This document shows, piece after piece, positions 1 to 12,134 of a DNA stretch of 64,000 nucleotides. The position numbers and the translations under genes were made by a program. The first letter of the stretch is position 1. Each line of letters begins with the position of its first letter. The notes beneath the pieces were generated by a model, which ran no database searches, was not told the DNA's origin, and worked only from the letters and a program-made list of their open reading frames with translations. Source of the stretch: Multifurca ochricompacta (Eukaryota; Basidiomycota; Agaricomycetes; Russulales; Russulaceae). The DNA is taken from the NCBI GenBank assembly GCA_022496185.1, contig WTXG01000001.1, forward strand, positions 744,001 to 808,000, given 5' to 3'.

Positions 1-3000
1 AGAAGCCTCAGCTTGGGCTCAGCTATGTGCACTTACATATGCTATACGCTGGGAAGTCAGTATAGATTTCTTGACAAGTCCCCTTGAGGGAGATAGGTGG
101 CTCGTTTGGGCAGCTTCATCGGTGGGTGACATTGTGTGGCAACCTGAATCCTCTCAACATATTGACACATGGCCTTCATAGGGGGAGGAGCCGCCCTCTG
201 CTCTTCTGCTCGCACAAGCCGCCCATCTGAGCTCTCGGAGGCAGACACACAGACGAGCTGCGCTCTGGTACCTCTTTGCTGCCAACCGGCTTGAGAAGTC
301 TGGGATTGTGCGCCCGAATCTTTATTTTGTCTAGTATATTGCTGAATGGGTCGACTAGAAACCTCTCACCCTGTATTTTCTGCGCAAGGCACGCGAGCTT
401 TATAAGACTTCTCCTGAGAAGAGTTTGTCACCTTCGTTTTGGGACGCTGAGGGGATCGATATGCAATCGTTAACTCGATTTGACGGAGTTCTCCCCGGCC
501 TAGATTATGCGTTGGGTACGCTGACATACTTTTCGCGGCGCACATGAGACTAACACATCTTTGACAAGGGCGCCTGTATTACACCACTGGGGAGGTTCAG
601 CGGGCTGTTCAATTCTTTTTATCATTATTAGAGGGACCTTCAGGACCTACTCCTTTATCAGATGATGCCCCAGAAATGTTCAAGGATCTCGCAATGGATA
701 AGGTATTCTTGGAAGACTTTCGAGTCGCCTTCCAGGTGCTTCGCTCGATTTGTCTCCATGTCTAGCGTCTGACTCGAAGGGGCAGCACCTAAAAGACATA
801 TCCGGTACAAATTTTCGAGCCACTGACTTGACGCTCCCAGTCGCACTCTTCAATCCTCGCTTCACTCGAGTGCGTTTACCCGGAGACGCAGTAGGTGGTG
901 ACCCGTCGGCATGGCGGTCGCGAGAAGATAGTTGGACTTCGTTTGGAGAACCAGAGGCACAGAGATACTTCACCGCACGGGGAAGGCAACTGCCAATGGT
1001 GAGTATGTGGCGGTGTGCCTTTTTGATTGCTGAAAGTTGTGTAGAGGCATTCTGGGTGGACCTTGTTGTCCATAATCCGTTCAACTCGGAAGTAAATCTA
1101 TCAGACTTGACTGTCGTCGTAACGGGGCTTCTAGCCGGGTCTGATTGGGCCCCGGATCTCGTTGATGTCGAAGTTCTAGATGGTATCTCCCTAGACCCAA
1201 AAGAAACCCGTACAGTGAATATTTTTGGCTTGTCGGACCACGTACTTTGAACTGATCTCTCCGGTGTCAGATCCCATTATCAATACTGGCAAAGCAGCCA
1301 ATGACCCTGCAAATTACCCATGTTTCATATGTATTCCTTTCGCTTCTTCCTGCGATTGAGTCCTTAGTATCGCGAGGTCGAAGACTTCAAGATACGCTCT
1401 ATCAACGACAAAATAAGGTATACGCGGCTGATATCGTCGTCAAAGTCGAGGTTGAGGATGCTGCTCAACGTCTATCTGCTGAGTTTTTCGATGATGACCG
1501 ACTTGTGCTCTATCATGGGGAGTGCAGGCAAATGCGCATCTGGTTGTCGAATATCGGCACTCAGGCAATAGGAGATATTTGGCTGGTCGGTGGCGAGGAG
1601 GATGAATTCCGGGTTGAGGAACCTGGAGATCCCCGTCTTGGTGCGCGCCAGATGTCATTAATGCTCTGTCTGCGGTGCTCACGACACGCAGCCGAAGCTC
1701 CTACTCTTGGTTCTGAGTCCTTTAATTCTGACAACACTCTGCTGCCTCGAACACCTTATAGAATAGCATTGAGCACCGTGGGGAGCTGGTCGCTTCCCCC
1801 TGGTGCCAACTTCGAATTTCCCTTCGTGCTCCACGCGAATAAATTGGGCGAGCAAGAACTCTGTCTATTGCTCATTTTTCGAGAGGTTCGCTGTGATCTT
1901 CTGAGTGCAATCCATTCTTATCACTACGGCACATTTCTAGGGAGATGGTCAGGCATTTCACTGTGTTAGAATAGCACGTTTCTTCGAAGTCCGTCCCCTA
2001 CTCACTGCGACATTGACCGCTGGACCGGGGAAAAGGCTGGAAAATATTTTTACTGCGACCTTAGACGTCTGGAACATCTCCCCTTCTACCTCAGTTGTTC
2101 TGTCCCAGGTTGTCACACTTAGTCCAACATGGTCGTGCATTTCCCTCACGAGCTTTGAGCAGTAGGTCATCTGCTTCGGTGGGTGATTTACCTCGCTGAA
2201 CGGTGTCCAGTGAAAGTATCTTTTCAATCAAAGCTTTCAATTATTAATCGGTGTTAATACACGGGAAGAGACTTCCGACTTTAATGACACATTCCAGTTT
2301 GTGATGGGCAAGCTCGCGCAGATTCTCGAAGGACGATCCGTAGAGGAATCCCAACCACCACCAATTAATATACTGTGTAATTATATAAACAAGGTCAGCC
2401 AATAACTGATACTGCCTATCATGTACTTGGCTGATACCTGCTCCAAGACACCTACTTACTCTATCAAGGCACGTTCGACGATGTCTTTGCTTCATCAGGG
2501 CCGTCGAAATATAATTACACGCGAGTTGGCTGCTCGGCATCCGTACATCGCTCCCGCTCTTCACCCTTATATATTTCCATTATATCATCCGCGCTCACTG
2601 GATGTTGTTTTGTTCTGGGATATCCCTTCTGATGGGAGATCAGGGCACATCCTCATACCTGGGGCGATTCTGGGAGCGGAACATGGGACCCTCAACTCTT
2701 TCATTCAAGAAGCTGAGGAAGCGAAGTTGATTCGCAGCATGTATGCGGAGACGCAGAGAGAAAGATCAAGCATCCTCGAGGCCATCCGAGGGAGCGAATG
2801 GAATGCCGAGAGCAATCCTATTTCGCTGGTGACTGTTGGACCTGAAATCATCAGCCATAACTTCTCCGAGGTGTCCGTGTCAAGTGTCCCATGTTCTCGG
2901 GGGTTCATCTCACAATTTCTTGTAGTTCTTGCCATGTCCCCGTGACGTTGATGTTGCGAAACTTCTCTATGACCCATCCGTCCAAGTATACTCTAAAACT

Positions 3001-3356
3001 AGCACCAAAAGCCACACCTGAAGGCCCATCTGGTCCCAAGTACGCCTTCCGTCACACGTTCAATTAATGGGCACAGCTTGATCAGTTTTTTCTCACCGAT
3101 TTTCAGGGACTTGGCCCCGCCGTCTTGGATCGGCCGTCTTACGTTCCGCGGAGTATTAGAGCCAATGCAGCACGTCACTCTCAGGCCAACCTTGCATGTG
3201 ACAAGCCCTGACACGTATGCGCTTGATTGCTGGCAACTGGAAGTCGAGGTTGGTCAAAGGACTGACCAAGGTTGGCGGACAATTTATCGTTACTTGGAGA
3301 AGGCATCCCAGGGCCATCGACCTTGCGTCACTGTGGTAGCCATGGCACCTCCATAA
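1..3356 (+). CDS. TRS85: TRAPPIII subunit Trs85/TRAPPC8, 3' part
   Basis: C-terminal part of the TRAPPIII-specific subunit, which directs the Ypt1/Rab1 exchange factor to autophagy and Golgi membranes. The gene enters from the left edge, so its start is missing. Joining exons across short GT-AG introns gives TRAPPC8-like stretches: an Ala/Leu-rich helical region with [14 protein letters not shown] near 280, a [12 protein letters not shown] block near 580, and [17 protein letters not shown] near 1050. Further on come the beta-sandwich repeats typical of the family tail, with [20 protein letters not shown] near 1820 and [14 protein letters not shown] near 3215. The last exon is read straight through to the stop at 3354-3356, because WRTIYRY followed by RPCVTV resembles fungal tails. 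An intron at about 3252 with a stop at 3340 is the alternative. Family call is firm; single exon edges are inferred. Confidence 0.85.
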
Positions 3357-3818
3357 TATCACTTGTCTCGTGTAAAGGTGTTCGCTCGGCAGCCGATAAG
3401 ATTGTGATGTGCTATGCGCTTCTCTCGGAGTCGGAGACTTGGACGAATGTGGTGCATGCGCAAAGATTCACGCTCGTGTCATGGCTTCAGATGTGTCGCC
3501 AAAGAACTAGTTCTAACTGGGCGTCACATAATTGTTACTCCCTAAGGGGATTAAGGGGATTGGAACATGCAGCAACCCCAGCGGCTGTGGCGGGGGGTCT
3601 GGTCTGTCCAGGGAGTTAACCCATCAATCATATCATCTTTGCCATCCACAAGGACTGGTTCATCTCGCTCGAGTCCACGCGTATGGAGAAATCACGTAGG
3701 CTAGGCACAGGTGTTCCGCACGACCTCGTGCAAAGGTCCAAACCACTTTAAAATTTCCGTCATCGGTTGACGACGGTGTGCCATATAATTTACTGTTACA
3801 TACATGCTATGTAAGTTG
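3357..3818. other. Convergent intergenic region, no gene seen
   Basis: Spacer between the ends of TRS85 (plus) and the Mpv17-family gene (minus). Only short unsupported ORFs occur here; it presumably holds the 3' UTRs and polyadenylation signals of both genes. Confidence 0.6.
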
Positions 3819-4793
3819 TTATTGGCTCTTGTCATCATTCTTCTTTTCTGCGGACCTGCGAAGCCTCTTCAATTTGGTATTGAAGTATGTCTATTGCGTT
3901 AAAATCTCAGTCTCCCACCAACGACATGGCGGCATAGGAAAGCTGAAACTCACTCCGAGTACGAATGAAACCAGATTGAAGAACGGAACCCACAGCTAGA
4001 TATACAATGTCAATACCGCGTTAAATGTTAGCTTCGGATGTGAGAGATGGGACCACAAACCTCAGGCGAAAGGAAATTCTGAGCAAATGCGATAGACAAG
4101 GGGGAGCTGACCCACATGACCTGGGTGGGTGACGACAGTCTGTCAACTTGGCCTGGCATAGTAGAGAAGGGCGGAAGCAGACCTTAATGACAGGGAAAAA
4201 GCCTCCCTTCACGGTCTTCTTGACATCGTTCCACGATTGGGCGCCACTGACGACAGCCAAAGAGGAGAGGTAGACTAAATAAATTGTTCAGAAGGATCTA
4301 GGAAAGCAGCATCACGGTAGACTTACAGATGGTTTGGATGGGGGCCACGATCAAGTTGCTGGCAACAACTTGACCAAGCTTCGCGGCCCGTCCACTCTTA
4401 CCAGCGAAAGCTTTCTGCAGTTGGCCGACGAGAAAATGGCCAAGAGGTGCCGAAACGAGCAGACCGTACAAGGCCATCTTTACCGCACGGGAGTCGACTT
4501 TGGCGCGTGTGAGCACACGGGAATAGAAAGGCGCATCTTTGGCAGGTTTCTGGACGGGCAGGTTGGCCAAATGGGAGCCGAGCACCTCTTGTAGGAAACA
4601 GAGTGTTCCTTGGTGAAATAATAGTAGTGAGACCGGGGCAAGTTCGCGTGGGCGTGGGGAATAGGATCCCCATCCCCTTTCGACCGAACTCACCCGTAGT
4701 TAATGCCTTGGTACGCAATGGGTGGGCAGAAAGCTGGTTGAGATATGCAAGAAAAAGGGGATTTTTCGTGACTTGAGAGGAGGGACGTGCCAT
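3819..4793 (-). CDS. Mpv17/PMP22-family membrane protein
   Basis: Small four-helix membrane protein of the Mpv17/PMP22/Sym1 family; members sit in the inner mitochondrial or peroxisomal membrane and may form channels. The start at 4793 gives MARPSSQVTKNPLFLAYLNQ, the usual opening before the first helix. Exon 2 carries the LYGLLVSAPLGHFLVGQLQ block and VASNLIVAPIQT. Later exons give SGAQSWNDV, then VMWVSSPLSIAFAQNF, LWVPFFNLVSFVLG and a basic tail TYFNTKLKRLRRSAEKK before the stop at 3819-3821. The last exon lies beyond an intron at about 3891-3955, so single-frame ORFs miss it. About five exons; length near 200 residues is normal. Sym1 versus the peroxisomal branch cannot be decided from sequence alone. 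Confidence 0.85.
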
Positions 4794-5018
4794 GACGATG
4801 ATGAAGTCCGGTTGCAAAGGCCGATTGATGATTCACGGCCCGAAGATGGATATTATAAGAGAGATAAGAGTAAGAAAGGATGATGAGAAGAGGAGGAGAG
4901 GAGAGGAGAGGAGAGATTGAGATGATTGGGACCAAAAATATATCTAGTCTATTCTATGTGTCTATCGAGCTCGATAATATATCTCCATCGACCCACGACC
5001 TGTGCACGACCCAAGTCT

Positions 5019-6425
5019 CTACACCCTTTGGTTATTCCCCTTCACCCATGCCTTCACATAATCCGCAAACGAGACCATGCAAACAGTTTGCCAAATCCCA
5101 AGACCAATTCGAGGGGTAACACCGCGATAAAGACCCTTGATACCGTTCTCTTTGTAAATATAACTAAATGTATTGAAAATAGTTAGTTTCGCTGGTCGGT
5201 TAGCCGACGCAGTAGCCTCCTTCGACATATTTTGCATCTGAAACCAATTAATCAAGACCAGTCATAGCAGGGGGCTGAGATAGATACCTCGACACGAATA
5301 ACCTCGATAGGCTGGTTCCATGTAGCAAGAGCACCTCCGACAGATGAGGAAAGAATTTTGTCAAAGGCACTGAGTGAATGACCATCCTCTTTACCGCGCA
5401 CTTTCTGAATTGACGTCTCCGCGAGGCGGGCAAGGCCAATGCTAAAGTAGACGACGTCAAGTCGCAACATATTGACGTCGAACAGCCTCTACTTGCCGGG
5501 AACCCCAGTTCGTGCACTGGCGCACTGCAACGGCATTGACACCCTTGTTGACGCCGCGAATACCCTCCTTTCGAAAAATCTCGAAGAACAGTGCCCATGT
5601 TGAAGGTGGCTTGACACCCGCAGCAGCCTGTTTATGACGAGTAATTTCTGCGGTTTTCATACTGGTCGTGAAACCTAGGATATATGACGGACTAAGACCA
5701 CGAAAGGACTGTATGTAGTTTGTAGAATTACCCATAGTAGCATAGGCCTGAGCGATACCACCTCCCATGCCGCCGAGTAAACCAGCAGCAGCCGGATTAA
5801 TACCCACGGCCGTTGTGGCTGTCTCGATTTCTGAGGCGGTGAAGAGAAGCACACCACCTTTTGTGGACGCCTCTATCCATGCCTGGTTACCAATTAAGAT
5901 GGGGTGACATCTAGGAATGACTCTATGCGATGGAAATACGCACCCATGGAATGAGACCTTGATAAAAGCCGAGAAAGCCGCCACGAGCCCAGACAGCCCG
6001 CAGCGCCTGCAACATTGATTGCGAGCGGTTTGCAGCCATCTGTGTCTTGATAACCTCCAGAGGTTGGCCAAGTGTCGTGACCTGAGAACACAGAATAATC
6101 TTAGTCCGTGCTGAGGTTCTGTTTCGTTGACTAGCCGACTTGCCTCCTGGAATGAAATGCGAGAGCGATTAATTCATGAATACACGCACAGCCTTAGAGA
6201 GACCAACTTACAAACTAAATAGATAGGAGAGGGTTACAACAAGGTTAGATTCAATTCAAGGGACGAAAGTGCAGGATGGCACCATGTTCATGATCGCACC
6301 TAACACATATATGCGTCACACGAAGAAGAGGTAAAGGCGAAGTGGAAAAAAAGCTCAGCTCACTTACCAACGGCGATGTTCGACCAATTAACACCTTTCT
6401 GACCTGGCTCTTTCTGGATGGCCAT
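5019..6425 (-). CDS. YHM2: Mitochondrial citrate/2-oxoglutarate carrier YHM2
   Basis: Inner-membrane SLC25-type carrier that exchanges citrate for 2-oxoglutarate and supplies cytosolic NADPH. Start at 6425 ([20 protein letters not shown]) matches the family start. The following exons give GAIMNM, F, E, then [90 protein letters not shown], and the end [16 protein letters not shown]. The altered carrier signatures and the CTNWGSR block are typical of YHM2. Two consecutive exons of only 3 nt are needed (see separate entry). One intron uses a GC donor. About 300 residues, in tandem with the Mpv17-family gene downstream. Confidence 0.92.
6144..6214 (-). other. YHM2: Two tandem 3-nt microexons in YHM2
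   Basis: On the minus strand exon TTT (6214-6212) is flanked by an AG acceptor and a GTAAGT donor. Exon GAG (6146-6144) is flanked by an AG acceptor and a GCAAGT donor. Surrounding introns are 68, 65 and 62 nt. Together with the 17-nt exon at 6299-6283 they encode A-I-M-N-M-F-E, continuing into [10 protein letters not shown]. Leaving either out deletes one residue of the first transmembrane segment but keeps frame. Confidence 0.75.
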
Positions 6426-7050
6426 GAAGACTGGGTAAAGATTGAATGGATGGTGGTTGAAGAGAGGAAGAGGAAGAGAAGAGCGGAAAAGCGAAGAGAT
6501 ATAAGGTTGGGGTTTGACACGCTTTCCTTTTGGGGCAGACGACGGAATGAATGTTTGTTTTGTTTGTTTGTTTTTTATCGCTCACTATTCGGAGGTTCCG
6601 AAAACCGAACAATCAATTATAAGCAATGAAAGGGAAAGGGTAAGGGTATGCACATGGATAAGGATAACAACAGGGTATGACATAGTGTAACGAGGTATGC
6701 CGCAGTCCAAGTAGCACCAAAACGTTTAAAACCTCCCGTCGCCACTAGGTTTTCCACAAGGAGGCATCGTTGAATTCGCGCACCCGAACGTCATTTAGAG
6801 TATTATTTTCTTGTAAGATGTTCCACGTCTTCCTTCAGCCTGATGATATTAAACCCACGTGAGCCTTGGCGTAAAAAGAAAAGAAAGAAAAATAAAAAGG
6901 GAGAGTTCAATCAAAAAAATTGAAATAAATTAATAAATAAATAAACAGAAGAAAATGATGCACGCAAGTCCGAGGAGTTGAGAGGCAATCAGAACTATTG
7001 GAACAAGCCAACATCATGGGCACCAAAAAGTGAACAGAAAACCCGGCGTA
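6426..7050. other. Intergenic region upstream of YHM2
   Basis: Holds the YHM2 promoter side and the 3' flank of the coiled-coil gene. A T/A-rich stretch lies around 6870-6955. No ORF with recognisable content. Confidence 0.5.
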
Positions 7051-10000
7051 TCACCTCAACCAAGTCAGAAAAACGCCGGAACCAGCAATCACAGCCAAAG
7101 AACCGAGAAAACTTTTAAAGCCAAACAACTTCACATACCTTGTGATTTGGTCTTGGCTTTCTTCTTGGTCTTGTTCGAGATACGCAATCTCCATCTTCTT
7201 CCGTTCCAGATCCTGCTCCGCACGGTTTGCTCTTGCAACTGCGTCGTCGAGCTGCTCTTGGAAATATCGTACGTCTTTGTCGTGCTGAGCTTGCAAATCG
7301 TTGATTTTCAAGTTGTGGGCCTCATGCATGCGCTGCAGCTCCTCCTTCGTCACGGTCTCAACTGGCACTGCGGCCGATCCGTTCCTCTTGGGCGATGAAG
7401 CGGCTTCCGCGGATGCAGCAGACGCTCGTAGGGTAACCAGCTCGCCCTCAAGGTCTGAGAGTTTTGTCACGAGGTTCGACTTATCCGCTACCAACGACTG
7501 GATCTCCGCATCGTGGACTGCGCGAAGCTTCGATACTTCTTCAGCACGCCCTTTTGCGGCCTCCTCTAACTCCATATGGTGATTTTTACTCATTTCTTGC
7601 ATGGACTCTTGAGTTGCGCGGAAGACTTCATTGAGCCCGTTGAGGTCGTCCCGCGCATTCGACAGCTCCTTATTCAGTCGCGCAGTATCAGCGTCCTGAT
7701 CAGCCGCGGCAGCGCTCACAGCGGCCTGAACCGCCTGACGAGTCTCTTCTAGCTGCACCTTCAGGGTCTCTACCTCCTGAAGTGATGCGCTAAGCGTCGC
7801 TTTCGCCTTGGCGAGATCCTCGCTAGTAGCCTTCAGCTCGAGTGTTAGGCTAGATTGCTGTTTCTGGAAGGTCTGTGCCCCGGAAGCAAGAGCGGCTTCG
7901 TGTTCGGCCTTGAGGCCCTCGACCGTAGCTAAATGCGAAGACTGGAGTTGTTCGATGGCAACCTCGGACTTCTCCCTGAGAGTCTGCAAGTCCTGGCCAT
8001 GGGCATCACCTGCCTCATTCTGCACGGTTGAGTATAATCCTGCCAAGTGTCCGAGCAACTCTCACCTTTGCCCGCTCAAAGGCTTGTTGTAGATGCTGAC
8101 TGTGCTCATCTTTTACTATCTGAACTTTGGCATTGTACATTGCCTCTTGAGCCTGCAGAAAAAAAAAAACTCAGAAACATTGTAAAAGTGGCAATCTCGC
8201 CGTGCTCCACACCTCAAGCTCAGCAGAAACCCTCTCAATTTCCGCCGTCAGCTCATCTTGCCGCGCCTGGTGGGCCTTCTCAGCCTCTAAGAGTCGGTGT
8301 GTGTGTTCTTCAGCGGTGGATGCTGCCGCTGCGTTGGCAGCCTCAAGATTGTTACGGAGTTCACCAATCTCTGCCTGCAAGACGTGAAGTCGCTCGGACA
8401 GCTTCTTGGTCTCTTGGGCCGCAAGCGCCAAAGCGTCTGCATGTTGCTTCTTGGCCTCATCCAGGTGCTCGGCCGCTGCACTTTCCTTTGCTACCGCCTC
8501 CCGAACAGCCTTGTCAGTTGCCTCTGCAGCTCTCGCCACCTCTGCATGCAAAGCACGAATTTGGGCATTACTCTTTCCGCGCTCTTCCTCTGCAAGTTCT
8601 TGCGCTTCCTTAAGCTCCAAAATCTCGACTTCTAGCTCCGATAGCTTGTTGGATGTTTCTTCCTTCTCAGCTCGGAGAGAGTCGACCTCGGTAGCAAGAG
8701 CTTCGGCAAGCGATCCCTGCAGCTCAAGGGTGCTAATCTTCGCTGCTGCAACACCTAATGCTTCAGCTTGAGCGGTCTTCAACGCAGCCGCCTCAATACT
8801 GATAGCTTCGAGATCTGCCTTGGCTTTGACTAGGGCTTGCCGGTCTATTTCGGCAGCAGCAACGATGTCAGAGTCATTGGAGTGAGCAGCACGAAGAGCT
8901 TCCAAATTCTCTCTAGCCTCATCAACTTCGTTTTGCAACGTCTGAATCTGCGCCCGCAAAGTTTCAATCAGGGCACTCTGCTCCACAGCTGCCATCTTTG
9001 CAGTCTCAAGCTACTCGTGTTAGATGGACTACGAGCTACGACCCAATAACGATGCACCCGTACCTCATGCGGAAGTTGCCGTAACTTGTCTCCATCGGTG
9101 TGCAACGTTGCTAAAGCTGCCTTTGCTTCCGCAAGATCCTTGTCGGCAGCAGCCTTGGCGAGTTCCGCATCCTCGACGTTTTGCCGGGCTGCCTCAAGAT
9201 CTGCGGTGATGCTGTCCACGGATACCTTTAGCTCTTCGATTTGATATTCCAGTTCAGAAATAGTGTTGCTCTTGAGATCGAGGGAGGCCGTTGCTTCATT
9301 AAGCTGCAACTGGATCAGAACACCTCAATCTCCTGAGACGGCTGAAGCGTCGTACCTTGTTCTGGATCTCTATGAGAGCTGCGCCATCCTCTTTAACCTC
9401 TTTGAGCGAAGAGATGGAGCCCGCACCAGGAATTCGCCCGGGCCGTGCCGTGGCAGGCGTTGGCGGCTTTGTAGATGGTGTCAAACTACCCTTCGATCCT
9501 GCAGATTTCTTCGAGAGCACGCCTTCAGAAACAGAAGCACGTGGTCGTGGGGTTACGGCTGACTTGGCAGACGCAGTCGAATCTGGAGACACGACGGATG
9601 CGCGTGACGGAGCAGCCGAAGAAGGTTTGGGAGCGGATGAAGAGGACACGGTTGAAGGTAACTTCCCGGATGATGAGCCAGACAAGGTAGAGGATCGTGC
9701 TGGGGGAGCAGTAGGTTTCGTGGGCGCCAGCGAAGTCCTACGTGCAGAGGCAGGAACAGAAGGGGTGGGAGTCGACAGTTTGGGAGGCATAGCTGCTTTC
9801 GAAATCGGACCAGAGGTGGATACAGGGGACTTCTTGGTAGCGGGGTTGGATACAGACAGAGGCTTGAAGGTAGAGGATGCTTCAGTTGTGGAAAGCTTCC
9901 CGGTGACAGCGGCGGGTGTATTAGTAGACTTGGAAATTGGAGGTGAAAGAGCCTTGGTGATGCCTGTACCAAACTTGCCTGAGTGCAATATCTGCAATGC

Positions 10001-10435
10001 GTAGGAAGCGTGTCAGAGAAGAACGGTAAATACATATCCGGGTTCACAAAACATTATATAGCGCGTTAATACCTTCTTTACTTGTGGCGTCGGTGGCCCA
10101 GAGGTAACTGTTTTGGCAGTGGTGGCAGTCTGGATGGCCGGAGCAAGAGCAAGACGCTTAGTTGGTGAAGTGATTGGCTTGTCCTTGGACGCGGCAGGGA
10201 GCAGACTTGTAGGAGGGTCAACTGAAACGAGTGACGGTGCGGTCACTTCAGGCTCAGGCTGTGCAAATTGCAAATCGTCCCGCTCGTTTTCGTGACGATT
10301 GACGGGTTCGAGAGGGTTGGTACTCGTGGTACCCTCGTGTTGAACTTCAGGCAGGTCAGAAATCTCTCTGTCCTCTAGATGATTGGTATGGCCATTAGTG
10401 GTGAGAGTAACGTACGCTTGTTCTGAGCTAGTCAT
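7051..10435 (-). CDS. Long coiled-coil protein with Pro/Ser/Thr-rich head
   Basis: Function not recognised. Start at 10435 (MTSSEQAYVTLTTNG). The first ~300 residues are low-complexity Ser/Thr/Pro/Ala with runs such as PATKKSPVSTSG, spliced at about 10075. Downstream exons (9309 to 7051) give ~650 residues of Ala/Glu/Leu-rich heptads, for example ELEYQIEELKVSVDSI and LREKSEVAIEQLQ, a continuous coiled coil as in M-repeat, golgin or cytoskeletal linker proteins. A conserved-looking block KKMEIAYLEQDQEESQDQIT closes it. Read unspliced, the tail ends in the hydrophobic FLGSLAVIAGSGVFLTWLR, which could be a tail anchor; but a GTATGT donor sits just before it, so this tail may be intronic and the true end may lie further left. 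Confidence 0.75.
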
Positions 10436-10577
10436 GGTTGGTGTTGTACAAGTGCAAGACTGGGACTAGGTCCATTCCACCATTCATGCGCATATAATAA
10501 TACATACGATATGGTACGTAACAATCAACAACAACCAACAACAACACCGGTCCGCGCCTGCCGGGATTTACCATCCA

Positions 10578-11686
10578 TCACATCGCATTCAAATTAAGCG
10601 CGTTCAGAGCAGGCTCTTGGAGCGAATGATGATTATAGCACAACACAGCAATCTATAATCTCATTAGTCGATCACCCAGATGAAGCAAAAGCAGACACAG
10701 GCTTACCCCGGCGGGTTCAACATTAAATTTGGTACCTGTAAAAAATGATAAGGAAATGTCCAGCAGAGTACTCTGCCCCCCCGTACCTTCAGAGAGGGGT
10801 AGGCCAACCCAACGCGCGATAAGGCAACGATTGAAGTGGCCATGTGCAACAATCACAACGTCGCGCGTTCCCTGGCCTTCCTCCTTCCACTTCCTATGAT
10901 ATTCACGAACCTTGGTGAAATCCAATCAACACCCATTCCAGCCCTTGATCATGGAATGCAGGAAACACACACATCACTGATGACACGGTCGACGCGACTA
11001 GTCATATCTTCCACCGATTCGCCATTAGGGCAACTAAGGAGCGTTGATGAGGTGATTCACAAAGATAGGAGGACGAGGGCCAACCCATCCTTCCAGATGG
11101 ACCAATCAGGTTGTTTGGCCTTGATCTCGTGGGACATGAGTCCTTCATAATCTCCATAGTCCCACTCACGAACGTGTTCTGTAATGACATGTTTCGGCGT
11201 TTGAGGGAGGTGACCTGTCAAGAGATGGAAAGTGTCGTGGGCGCGTTTACGGGGAGACACTATAACGATATGCAGGTTGACCGTGTCAATGAGTTCTAGA
11301 ACAGCAAATCAGACAAACAATTGAGGAACTAGTATTTCGTGCCTACGTACTTCCGTCCCCAACGAGAAACGGGGCCTTCGACTTGATCTGCTCTACTCCG
11401 CGTTCGGTGAGAGAAATGTCCGAACGCCCCGTCTAGCCGAAGACATAGGCGTGAACGTCATGCGCAGAAGACATGACGAATGCACGTACGTGACGCCTAC
11501 ACGTTGGATGATTGAGGGATATTGACACGCGATGGGAGCATCAGAGAGAGAGGTGATAGACGTACCCATTAAGAGACCACTCAGTCTCACCTACGAGAGA
11601 GGTATCAAAGGTCATGACTCGACAATAATTCTTTTATTTCATTTACCGTGGCGAACAATGATTAGACGTGGCATAAGATTGGACAT
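10578..11686 (-). CDS. SHB17: SHB17-like histidine phosphatase
   Basis: Histidine-phosphatase superfamily, closest in layout to sedoheptulose-1,7-bisphosphatase Shb17 of riboneogenesis. Start at 11686 (a second ATG at 11674). Exons give PRLIIVRHGETEW (phospho-acceptor His), then NGRHTGRSDISLTERG, VSPRKRAHDTFHLL, HVREWDYGDYEG (the REW.YGDYEG motif of the group), WSIWKDGCPNGES, VVIVAHGHFNRCLIARW (second catalytic His) and EGTKFNVEPAGIAVLCYNHH, with a stop at 10578-10580. About 215 residues, shorter than yeast Shb17. A 7-nt exon at 11490-11496 is needed to keep GRHTGRS in frame. Substrate is inferred from family only. Confidence 0.85.
11490..11496 (-). other. SHB17: 7-nt microexon in SHB17-like gene
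   Basis: Exon GCGTCAC, preceded by TGTAG and followed by donor GTACGT, with flanking introns of 69 and 57 nt. It supplies the end of Gly plus Arg-His in N-G-R-H-T-G-R-S-D, a conserved segment after the RHGE motif. Without it the next exon is read in the wrong frame. Confidence 0.75.
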
Positions 11687-12134
11687 TTTGTTCGTAAAGA
11701 TGAAGAAACTCGGATCATGATCGGTCACACACCGTCTGTCCTTATTTGTCCCAGCGTGGCAGCTAGCGGGTATCACTACACTACACTACACTACACTACA
11801 CCACTACAACAACGCACTGCACTTGCACTGCATTGCGCTACACTCGACTTCACCGCCGCTACCAACTACCATCGATTCCTGAAGAGAAGAGTACGATTTT
11901 CTCTCACTAGTCCACTAAGTTTCATCCGGCATTCACATTTTGCACTTATATTAAGAGGTGCGTCAATGTATTCACTCCCTTTTTCTTCGCCTTCCCCCGT
12001 CGCAGTGGCTAATTCATGATCAACCGCTTCACATCTCCCTTCCCTTCTCATCATTTAGTTACGGACTGCGTTCCATTTAAGCCCTACTCAACTCTCGCAA
12101 ACACCCCGTCACCCCTGTCCGAAATTCCTTCATC
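11687..12134. promoter_or_regulatory. Divergent promoter region SHB17-like / RAC1
   Basis: 448 bp between the two start codons, so it must carry both promoters. It contains a pentanucleotide run (CTACA repeated, 11774-11802) and a pyrimidine-rich stretch before the RAC1 start. Confidence 0.5.

Noticed and set aside
680..1084. Minus-strand ORF over TRS85 exons
   Set aside because: Antisense shadow; the plus strand carries conserved TRAPPC8 sequence.
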